Below are positions 32,134 to 38,354 of a stretch of DNA of 38,354 bases, piece after piece. The number at the start of each line of letters is the position of its first letter. Positions within the stretch are counted from its first letter, which is position 1. This DNA comes from Actinomycetes bacterium (GTDB lineage: Bacteria; Actinomycetota; Acidimicrobiia; Acidimicrobiales; RAAP-2), in contig JAJXXA010000119.1 of NCBI GenBank assembly GCA_021781335.1, positions 1 through 38,354 of the forward strand, given 5' to 3'. The translations under genes and the position numbers were made by a program. Below the pieces are notes generated by a model, which ran no database searches, was not told the DNA's origin, and saw nothing but the letters and a program-made list of their open reading frames with translations.

Positions 32134-33167
32134 CCGGTTGGAACGGCTTGATCAAAGAATATTCGAGATGGTTTGATCTCGAAGGAGTGAGCGAGGTCGT
32201 CACCCTCCAAGAGGGCAACACACCGCTCATCTACGCCGAGCGTCTTTCAGAGCGCCTCGAAGCCGAGGTGTACCTGAAGTACGAAGGACTCAATCCCTCG
32301 GGCTCCTTTAAGGACCGAGGTATGACCATGGCCATCACCAAGGCCAAGGCCAACGGAGCCCAGACCGTGATCTGCGGCTCGACCGGCAACACCTCTGCCG
32401 CCGCGGCCGCGTACGCCGCCAAGGCGGGCATGGAGTGTGTCGTCCTCGTACCCGAAGGAAAGATCGCCATGGGCAAGCTCGCCCAGGCCATTGTCTACGG
32501 GGCCCAGGTCATCCAGATCAGAGGAAACTTCGACCAGGCACTCGACCTGGCGCGCGAACTCACCCAGCACCTGCCGATCACCATCGTGAATTCGATCAAC
32601 CCCGACCGTATCGAGGGTCAAAAAACCGGCGCGTTCGAGATCGTCGACGTGCTGGGCAAGGTGCCCGACATCTTGTCGATTCCGGTAGGAAACGCGGGGA
32701 ACATCACCGCATACTGGCGAGGTTTCACGCAGTACCACGAGGCGGGCCTTACCCGCGACCTCCCAAAGATGTGGGGCTTTCAAGCGGCGGGCGCCGCGCC
32801 CATCGTGCTCGGACACCCGGTCGCCAACCCCGAGACGATTGCGACCGCGATCCGTATTGGTAATCCCGCTAGTTGGGTGCAAGCGCTCGAGGTGATCCAC
32901 GAATCATTGGGTGACATCCGTGCGGTCACCGATGATGAAATCCTCGACGCGTACCACTTCGTGGCGCGCTACGAGTCGATCTTCTGCGAACCAGCGTCAG
33001 CCGCATCGGTAGCGGGCATCTTGAAGTTCGGTGTGCCCAAGGGCTCGACGGTGGTGTGCGTCTTGACTGGTAACGGCCTGAAGGACCCCGACACCGCGGT
33101 CGCCAACAGCGCGGCGCCGGTCGTTGTGGACGCCACGTTGAGTTCATTGCTCTCGGAACTTTCCTAG
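32130..33167 (+). CDS. thrC: Threonine synthase
   Basis: 345 aa PLP enzyme (fold II) converting O-phosphohomoserine to threonine. PLP-lysine motif [28 protein letters not shown], phosphate-cradle block [17 protein letters not shown] and C-terminal [15 protein letters not shown] 32130 overlaps hom (GTGA). In mycobacteria thrB follows; here rho follows after 159 bases and no homoserine kinase is in the window. Confidence 0.95.
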   Translation: MTGWNGLIKEYSRWFDLEGVSEVVTLQEGNTPLIYAERLSERLEAEVYLKYEGLNPSGSFKDRGMTMAITKAKANGAQTVICGSTGNTSAAAAAYAAKAGMECVVLVPEGKIAMGKLAQAIVYGAQVIQIRGNFDQALDLARELTQHLPITIVNSINPDRIEGQKTGAFEIVDVLGKVPDILSIPVGNAGNITAYWRGFTQYHEAGLTRDLPKMWGFQAAGAAPIVLGHPVANPETIATAIRIGNPASWVQALEVIHESLGDIRAVTDDEILDAYHFVARYESIFCEPASAASVAGILKFGVPKGSTVVCVLTGNGLKDPDTAVANSAAPVVVDATLSSLLSELS

Positions 33168-33182
33168 GCAAACCTCCCTTGC

Positions 33183-33210
33183 TTGCATTGTCGCCACAGT
33201 CGGCTACACT
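33183..33210 (+). promoter_or_regulatory. Probable rho promoter
   Basis: TTGCAT (33183-33188), a 16-base spacer and TACACT (33205-33210) form a reasonable -35/-10 pair in the 159-base gap between thrC and rho. The implied leader of about 110 bases could carry Rho autoregulation, which is known in other bacteria. No terminator hairpin is evident. Confidence 0.4.
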
Positions 33211-33326
33211 GCTACTTGTCGTACGCGTCCGGCCTCTCGCCGACGTGCGGAACTCTTCCTAAGACGACATCTCTTGTTTTTCTTCTCCGTCGCGAACTCG
33301 TTGCGGTCGGTGAGAAAGGAACACCA

Positions 33327-35060
33327 ATGGCTGCAAAGCCCACCCCAGACCGTTCAGATCTCGAGTCAAAGACTCGCGAAGATCTCCAAACCATTGCCAA
33401 AGTGAAGGGCGTTGAAGTCTCCGCTCGAGCGAGCAAGGCCGCCCTCATCGAATCCATCATGGGAGAGTCGACCCCGAAGGCGAGCGTCACCGCCGCCAAG
33501 TCGAGTGCCTCGAACACAACCACCTCAGCAGCCTCTTCCGAGGCCGGACCGAGTTCACGGGCCGTTCGCTCGCGACGCACGGTCGCGACCCCGGTCGACG
33601 ACTTCGAGGCGTTACTCGGCGAGTTCGTCGAACCCGTCGTCAAAGCGCCAGTGGCCGCGTCGGTGACCACAACCGCGGCGAGCCCGAGCGAGATCACCGT
33701 AGCGAGTGAATCCCAGTCCGAGCGTCACATGTCGTCGAATCAGACCGCTACGAATCAGTCGCGCCAGGGCAATCAGACCCGCGAGCGCCAGCCCCGGGAG
33801 TTCTCGAACGAGCCGGGTGGACGCAACCGTCGCAACCGCCGCAACCGCAGTGGCAACGGTGCGGGTCGCGAGCGCTTCGGTGGCGAAGTCATGCCCAATG
33901 CCGATCAGCCCTACTCCGGAGAGCTCGTCGAGATCGAAGGGTTGCTGGACCTTCGTGACGACGGATACGGATTCTTGCGAACCAAGGGCTATCACCCGTC
34001 GCCCAACGACGTCTACGTGTCGATCAACCAGGTTCGTCGGTACCACCTTCGAAAAGGTGACGCTATCGTCGGCGGATTCCGTCCCGCGGCGTCCAACGAG
34101 AAGTACCCGGCGCTGTTACGCGTCGACTCAGTGGCGGGCATCGACCCCGAAGTCGCGCGTCTTCGCCCTCGCTTCGAGGATCTGACCCCCCTCTTTCCCG
34201 ATGAGAAGCTCAAGCTGGAGACCAATGAAGGTAAGAGCGACCTGACGCCGCGCATCGTCGATCTGCTGTCGCCTATTGGAAAAGGTCAGCGTGGACTCAT
34301 CGTCTCACCACCCAAGGCCGGTAAGACCACGGTGATGAAGCAGATCGCCCAGTCGATCGAAGCGAACAATCCTGAAGTGCATTTGATGGTGCTCCTCGTT
34401 GACGAGCGCCCCGAGGAAGTCACCGACATTCGTCGAAGCGTGCACGGTGAGGTCATCTCTTCCACCTTCGACCGCCCCGCCGAGGAGCACACGCACGTGG
34501 CCGAACTGTGCATCGAACGTGCCAAGCGGCTCGTCGAGCAGGGTCGTGACGTCGTGATCATCCTCGACGGCATCACCCGTCTCGCGCGCGCCTACAACTT
34601 GGCGGCGCCCGCGACCGGGCGCATCATGTCCGGTGGTGTTGACTCGGGCGCGCTCTACCCACCGAAGAAGTTCTTTGGGGCCGCGCGCAACATTGAAGAG
34701 GGTGGATCGCTCACCATCCTCGCGAGCGCCCTCGTCGAGACGGGCTCGAAGATGGACGACGTCATTTTCGAGGAATTCAAGGGCACCGGCAACATGGAGC
34801 TCAAACTCGACCGTCGCCTCGCCGAACGCCGCCTGTACCCAGCGATCGACGTCAACGGATCCTCGACCCGCCACGAAGAACTGCTCTTCAGCCGCGAAGT
34901 CCTGCCCCAGGTCTGGAAGCTCCGTCGTGTGCTCAACGGCCTCGCCTCTGAGGGCCGAGAGGCCGCGGGCCTGGAGCTGCTGATCGACAAACTCAAGTCC
35001 ACACGCAGCAATGACGAGTTCCTGGCCGAGATCGCGCGCGGCCCGGCACCGACCAGCTGA
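33327..35060 (+). CDS. rho: Transcription termination factor Rho
   Basis: 577 aa RNA helicase/ATPase. Residues 1-~48 are the Rho_N (SAP-like) domain. Residues ~50-195 are a disordered actinobacterial-type insert rich in Ala/Ser/Thr and then Arg/Asn ([21 protein letters not shown]). Residues ~196-265 are the cold-shock RNA-binding domain ([19 protein letters not shown]). The motor has Walker [10 protein letters not shown] (327-335), Walker [17 protein letters not shown] and the R/Q-loop block [22 protein letters not shown] 33327 with GAGAAAGGA upstream is preferred over the long open frame from 33183, which would overlap the promoter. Confidence 0.96.
   Translation: MAAKPTPDRSDLESKTREDLQTIAKVKGVEVSARASKAALIESIMGESTPKASVTAAKSSASNTTTSAASSEAGPSSRAVRSRRTVATPVDDFEALLGEFVEPVVKAPVAASVTTTAASPSEITVASESQSERHMSSNQTATNQSRQGNQTRERQPREFSNEPGGRNRRNRRNRSGNGAGRERFGGEVMPNADQPYSGELVEIEGLLDLRDDGYGFLRTKGYHPSPNDVYVSINQVRRYHLRKGDAIVGGFRPAASNEKYPALLRVDSVAGIDPEVARLRPRFEDLTPLFPDEKLKLETNEGKSDLTPRIVDLLSPIGKGQRGLIVSPPKAGKTTVMKQIAQSIEANNPEVHLMVLLVDERPEEVTDIRRSVHGEVISSTFDRPAEEHTHVAELCIERAKRLVEQGRDVVIILDGITRLARAYNLAAPATGRIMSGGVDSGALYPPKKFFGAARNIEEGGSLTILASALVETGSKMDDVIFEEFKGTGNMELKLDRRLAERRLYPAIDVNGSSTRHEELLFSREVLPQVWKLRRVLNGLASEGREAAGLELLIDKLKSTRSNDEFLAEIARGPAPTS
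33822..33848 (+). repeat. Tandem 9-base repeat encoding Arg-Asn-Arg in rho
   Basis: Three consecutive copies of CGCAACCGY encode RNRRNRRNR in the basic disordered insert of Rho. Such Arg/Asn blocks bind RNA in actinobacterial Rho proteins. Confidence 0.8.
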
Positions 35061-35098
35061 TTTTCCTGTAAACTTTCCCTTCGCAACAAGGAGCACTC

Positions 35099-35326
35099 AT
35101 GAAGACAGACATTCACCCCAAGTACGGCGAAGCGACCGTCACCTGTTCGTGTGGCAACACGTTCACGACCCAGTCGACCAAGTCCTCGATGACCGTCGAA
35201 CTCTGCAACGAGTGCCACCCGTTCTTCACCGGCAAGCAGAAGCTCGTCGACACTGGTGGACGCGTGGAGCGCTTCCAGCGCCGCTACGCGCAAAAGACCA
35301 ACAAGGCGCGCGCTCCCAAGGCGTAA
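35099..35326 (+). CDS. rpmE: 50S ribosomal protein L31, zinc (C+) type
   Basis: 75 aa. Starts [10 protein letters not shown]; Cys16, Cys18, Cys36 and Cys39 ([19 protein letters not shown]) bind zinc, so this is the C+ paralog that zinc-starved cells replace. AAGGAG at 35088-35093 is strong. A weak -10-like TAAACT lies at 35069-35074, so it may have its own promoter after rho. Confidence 0.97.
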   Translation: MKTDIHPKYGEATVTCSCGNTFTTQSTKSSMTVELCNECHPFFTGKQKLVDTGGRVERFQRRYAQKTNKARAPKA

Positions 35327-35350
35327 GCCTCCGAGCGCTCACCACTCTTC

Positions 35351-36430
35351 GTGCGCTCCCTCGACGAGACCCTGAACGTACTTCAGGACGAACTGCACAC
35401 CGTGGAAGCGGCGTTGGCCGCCCCGGACATCGCGAGCGACCTGACGCGTCTTCGTGATTTGTCTCGTCGCCACAAAGAACTCGCCGAGATCAACCTCGCC
35501 TGGCAGCAGTTGAAGTCGGCCCAAGCCGATCTCAATACGGCGAGAGAGATGTTCAACGATTCGAGCGGCGAAGAACGCGAGCAGTGGCGTGAGGAGATGA
35601 ACAACGCCGAGGCCCTCATCCCAGACCTGGAGATGAACCTCGAGACACTGCTTTTGCCGCGTGACCCGAACGTCGGGCGCAATGTCATCCTCGAGATTCG
35701 TGGTGCCGAAGGCGGCGAAGAGGCGAACCTCTTTGCGAGCGACCTCGCCGAGATGTATCGACGCTACGCCGCACTTCGTGGATGGAAACTCGAGGTGATC
35801 GAGGAACGAGAGTCTGAACAGGGCGGTCTCGACGAAGCGACGTATCTGATCAAAGGCGAGGATGCGTGGTCTCGACTCGAGCACGAAGCGGGCGTGCACC
35901 GCGTCCAGCGTGTCCCCACGACAGAAGCGAAGGGTCGCGTCCACACGTCATCGGCCACCGTCTCGGTACTTCCCGAAGCTGAAGAAGTCGACGTCGCGAT
36001 CGATACCAACGACCTCAAGATCGACGTCTACCGTTCGTCAGGCCCGGGGGGTCAGAGCGTCAACACGACCGACTCGGCGGTGCGCATCACGCACCTCCCA
36101 ACCGGCATCGTTGTCTCGATGCAGGATGAGAAGAGCCAGATTCAAAACCGCGCCAAGGCGCTGATCGTCCTTCGCTCACGACTCTTGAAAGCGGCCCAGG
36201 ACGCCCAAGCCAACGAACTCGGAGACCTCAAGCGGTCCCAGCTCGGTAGCGGCGGACGCAGCGAAAAGATCCGCACCTACAACTTCAAAGAGAATCGCGT
36301 CACTGATCACCGCATCAACATGACGACCTACACACTCGACGCGGTGCTGAACGGTGATCTCGACCCCTACGTCGACGCGCTCCTGGCCGACAAGCGGGCT
36401 CGTCAATTGGCCGAGAGTGACGGACGTTAA
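35351..36430 (+). CDS. prfA: Peptide chain release factor 1
   Basis: 359 aa release factor reading UAA and UAG. Helical N-terminal domain, then IEIRGAEGGEEANLFA-like block (LEIRGAEGGEEANLFA), the codon-recognition PxT tripeptide as PTT in QRVPTTEAKGRVHTSSATV, and the peptidyl-hydrolysis motif GGQ in SGPGGQSVNTTDSAVRITH. GTG 35351 lies 24 bases after rpmE. PTT is less usual than PAT or PVT but keeps the PxT pattern of RF1 rather than the SPF of RF2. Confidence 0.96.
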   Translation: MRSLDETLNVLQDELHTVEAALAAPDIASDLTRLRDLSRRHKELAEINLAWQQLKSAQADLNTAREMFNDSSGEEREQWREEMNNAEALIPDLEMNLETLLLPRDPNVGRNVILEIRGAEGGEEANLFASDLAEMYRRYAALRGWKLEVIEERESEQGGLDEATYLIKGEDAWSRLEHEAGVHRVQRVPTTEAKGRVHTSSATVSVLPEAEEVDVAIDTNDLKIDVYRSSGPGGQSVNTTDSAVRITHLPTGIVVSMQDEKSQIQNRAKALIVLRSRLLKAAQDAQANELGDLKRSQLGSGGRSEKIRTYNFKENRVTDHRINMTTYTLDAVLNGDLDPYVDALLADKRARQLAESDGR

Positions 36431-37241
36431 CAGCGACCTCGTCGTCGAGCTCGTCGAGCTCGGTCTGGAGCGTCGAGAGGCGCGATGGCTTGTCGAAGAG
36501 TTCGTGCCGGGCGGCGATCGCGAAGCAGTCGTGGCCCTGCGTCGAGCCGCGACCCGACGCCTCGACGGTGAGCCGCTGCAGTACATCATCGGCCACTGGC
36601 CCTTTCGTTCGCTCGACCTCGACGTTGATGAGCGAGTCCTCATTCCGCGGCCCGAGACCGAGGAGCTCGTTGGGGTGGCCTTGAGTGAATTGGCCCGCCT
36701 CGACGTGAGTGCGCCGCTCATCTTGGACCTCGGGTGTGGCTCAGGGGCGATCGGACTCTCGCTGCTCGACGAGCTGCGATCACGTGGCATCGCGGCGAGC
36801 CTGGTGGCGGTTGACGAGTCTCGTGACGCGCTGGCGGTGGCGCGAAGAAACGCACTCAAGCACCACTTGCACTCCGTGTCGTTCGTGCACTCGAGTTGGT
36901 TCGAGGACCTCGATGTCGCGCTGGTGGGTCGCTTCGACCTGATTGTCTCGAATCCCCCGTACGTGGGGGAAGGGGAGCTCAAGGAGCTCGACCCGGTTCT
37001 CGGGTATGAACCACAGGGCGCCCTCGTCGCCCCCGACGCGTCGGGAGTTGCGGGCTTTGAGGACCTCGCGACGATCATCGCCCACGCACCTCGATGGCTG
37101 AAGCCCGCGGGCGTGCTCGTGAGTGAACACGGTGATCGCCAGCGTCAGGCCGTGCTGGACGCGAGCGTCGCGGCGGGCTTTGACGCACACGACCTCGATG
37201 ACATCGCGGGGCACCCTCGGATTTTGGTGGCGCGACGATGA
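36417..37241 (+). CDS. prmC: Release factor glutamine methyltransferase
   Basis: 274 aa SAM-dependent enzyme that N5-methylates the Gln of the GGQ motif in release factors. N-terminal helical domain, PLQYIIGHWPFRSLDLDVD, IPRPETEEL, SAM motif LILDLGCGSGAIGLSLL and catalytic NPPY (LIVSNPPYVGEGE). GTG 36417 overlaps prfA by 14 bases. Its substrate PrfA is the preceding gene. Confidence 0.95.
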   Translation: MTDVNSDLVVELVELGLERREARWLVEEFVPGGDREAVVALRRAATRRLDGEPLQYIIGHWPFRSLDLDVDERVLIPRPETEELVGVALSELARLDVSAPLILDLGCGSGAIGLSLLDELRSRGIAASLVAVDESRDALAVARRNALKHHLHSVSFVHSSWFEDLDVALVGRFDLIVSNPPYVGEGELKELDPVLGYEPQGALVAPDASGVAGFEDLATIIAHAPRWLKPAGVLVSEHGDRQRQAVLDASVAAGFDAHDLDDIAGHPRILVARR

Positions 37242-37861
37242 TCCCATCAATGGGTCTCGACGACGCCCTTCTCGCCCTGGCTCGTGGTGAGGTCATCGCG
37301 GTCCCCACCGACACCGTCTACGGCGTTGCGGCATCTCTCGCTCGACCCGAGGCCATCGCGACACTCTTCTTGCTCAAGCATCGACCGACGTCGGTGGCGC
37401 TGCCTGTTCTGGTCGACTCCATTGAACAGATTGAGGCGTGCGGGGTCCAATGGTCCCCGAGTGCGCGTCGACTGGCTGACGCGCTGTGGCCCGGACCGCT
37501 CACCATTGTCGTTGCCGCACCGGCGCAACTAGCTGCCTCGATCGGCTCTAGCTCACCGAGCGTGGGATTTCGTATCCCCAACGACCCACAACTGCGGGCG
37601 ATCTTGGCCCAGAGCGGCCCGCTCTGTGTCACCAGCGCGAACAATCACGGTGAGCCGCCCTGTCAAAGTGCATCCCAAGTGCGAGCGGTGTTCGAAGGTT
37701 CGACGCTGCTCGCGGGCATCGTCGATGGGGGTGAGCGCGCGGGCACCGTGTCGAGCGTGGTGCAACTCAGTGACTCGACCTGGCGCATCCTTCGACAAGG
37801 GGCGATCGATGCTCACGTGATCGCATCACTTCTTGGCGACGACGGCGAGATCACGCACTAA
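37238..37861 (+). CDS. L-threonylcarbamoyladenylate synthase (Sua5/YwlC/TsaC family)
   Basis: 207 aa YrdC-fold enzyme making threonylcarbamoyl-AMP for the t6A37 modification of ANN-decoding tRNAs. Motifs GEVIAVPTDTVYGVAA, LFLLKHRPTSVALPVLV, LADALWPGPLTIVV, FRIPNDPQLRAIL and PLCVTSANNHGEPP. Only the YrdC domain is present, so TsaC-like rather than full Sua5. ATG 37238 overlaps prmC by 4 bases. This gene order after prmC is conserved in Actinobacteria. Confidence 0.93.
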   Translation: MIPSMGLDDALLALARGEVIAVPTDTVYGVAASLARPEAIATLFLLKHRPTSVALPVLVDSIEQIEACGVQWSPSARRLADALWPGPLTIVVAAPAQLAASIGSSSPSVGFRIPNDPQLRAILAQSGPLCVTSANNHGEPPCQSASQVRAVFEGSTLLAGIVDGGERAGTVSSVVQLSDSTWRILRQGAIDAHVIASLLGDDGEITH

Positions 37862-37911
37862 GTAGCCACGCCGGCGCAATCGAAGTTCTCTCGAACCCTG
37901 GAACTCGATAT

Positions 37912-38354
37912 TCACTCGCGGGCGTCGGGAAGTCGTTGCACCCACGACGCGGGACGCTTCTCGAGAAAGGCGGTCATGCCCTCGCGTGCCTCGTCACGTG
38001 CGAACAACTGACCCGACAGTGAAGTCGTCCAGGCGAACGCGTCGTCGATGGCCATGCCCGGCACCGTCGTGGTCAACAACTTCGCGGCGCTGAGGGCGGC
38101 GGGTTCGCCCGCCAGAAGGTCGTTGACGACCTCTGTGATCGCGGTGTCGAGGCCGTCGCTGGTGGCGACCTGATTGATGAGACCGAGGCGTGCCGCTTCG
38201 CTGGCGTTGAAGCGCTGCCCCCGTAGGAACGCGGCGCGAGCGTCACCGAGACGCATTTTTGGCAGACACACGACGGAGATCATGGCGGGCGCGACACCGA
38301 CACGCACTTCGGTGAAACCGAAGAGTGCCGAGTCCAGGGCAACCGAGATGTCCA
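37912..38354 (-). CDS. Enoyl-CoA hydratase/isomerase family protein, C-terminal part
   Basis: Crotonase-family enzyme whose 5' end lies beyond the right edge; about 146 residues are visible, entering in frame as DISVALDSALFGFTEVRVGV. That block and FLRGQRFNASEAARLGLINQV are standard in the family, as is the C-terminal helix GMTAFLEKRPASW. The frame runs open to position 38354, so the GTG at 38307 is internal. It usually hydrates enoyl-CoA in fatty-acid or branched-chain degradation; the exact substrate cannot be told from this part. Converges on the Sua5/YwlC gene with a 50-base gap holding no clear terminator. Confidence 0.88.
   Translation of the reverse strand, partial: DISVALDSALFGFTEVRVGVAPAMISVVCLPKMRLGDARAAFLRGQRFNASEAARLGLINQVATSDGLDTAITEVVNDLLAGEPAALSAAKLLTTTVPGMAIDDAFAWTTSLSGQLFARDEAREGMTAFLEKRPASWVQRLPDARE

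Noticed and set aside
1..38354. CRISPR arrays, insertion sequences, prophage or integrase genes
   Set aside because: No regularly spaced repeats, transposase, integrase or phage genes were seen on either strand.

Overview
The window is a GC-rich, tightly packed bacterial chromosome segment with many GTG/TTG starts and 1-14 base gene overlaps. It reads as Actinomycetota. The right end carries the order lysA-hom-thrC-rho-rpmE-prfA-prmC-sua5 and the left end is argS; in mycobacteria these two ends are almost adjacent. Here about 28 kb of accessory metabolism separates argS from lysA. Mycofactocin, the long N-terminal extension of Rho and the BluB-CobT fusion also fit an actinobacterium. Acidimicrobiia is my guess from overall style and is not proven.

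Layout. (1) 1-857: 3' part of argS. (2) 934-7231: mycofactocin locus with a nicotinoprotein alcohol dehydrogenase, mftF on the minus strand, then mftA (35 aa, ending IDGLCGVY), mftB, mftC, mftD and a mycofactocin-coupled short-chain dehydrogenase. mftE is not in the window. (3) 7313-9535: a homospermidine-synthase-like gene converging on an orphan methyltransferase. (4) 9841-14576: a sulfide/persulfide island with sulfide:quinone oxidoreductase, a 48-aa small protein, a CstR-like repressor, CoA-disulfide reductase fused to rhodanese, a 59-aa Cys-rich protein and a second methyltransferase. GC-rich inverted repeats of CsoR/CstR operator type sit in front of the oxidoreductase and of the repressor. 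(5) 14635-20402: cydA-cydB-cydD-cydC, cytochrome bd oxidase and its ABC exporter. (6) 20404-27752: a cobalamin riboswitch followed by btuF-btuC-btuD-cobO-cobU-cobS-cobC-bluB/cobT, eight genes that overlap or abut. (7) 27957-29456: pyruvate kinase and, on the minus strand, tRNA-Arg(CCG). (8) 29525-37861: lysA, hom, thrC, rho, rpmE, prfA, prmC, sua5. (9) 37912-end: 3' part of an enoyl-CoA hydratase on the minus strand.

How the parts may work together. MftC, with MftB presenting the peptide, modifies the C-terminal Val-Tyr of MftA. MftD continues the maturation and MftF glycosylates the cofactor. The alcohol dehydrogenase and the short-chain dehydrogenase are the likely client enzymes with tightly bound NAD(H). 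In the sulfide island, SQR oxidises sulfide and feeds quinone. Persulfide would release the CstR-like repressor and be handled by the CoADR-rhodanese protein. The adjacent cytochrome bd is a type of oxidase known to resist sulfide, so the two blocks may form one sulfide-tolerant respiratory branch (inference). The cobalamin block covers uptake, adenosylation, lower-ligand synthesis and nucleotide-loop assembly under one riboswitch, with no corrin-ring genes present.

I found no CRISPR array, insertion sequence, prophage or rRNA. The most interesting points are the reduced mycofactocin locus with its Leu-variant core, the CstR/SQR/CoADR island with its new small protein and next-door cytochrome bd, and the riboswitch whose downstream hairpin encloses the btuF ribosome binding site.
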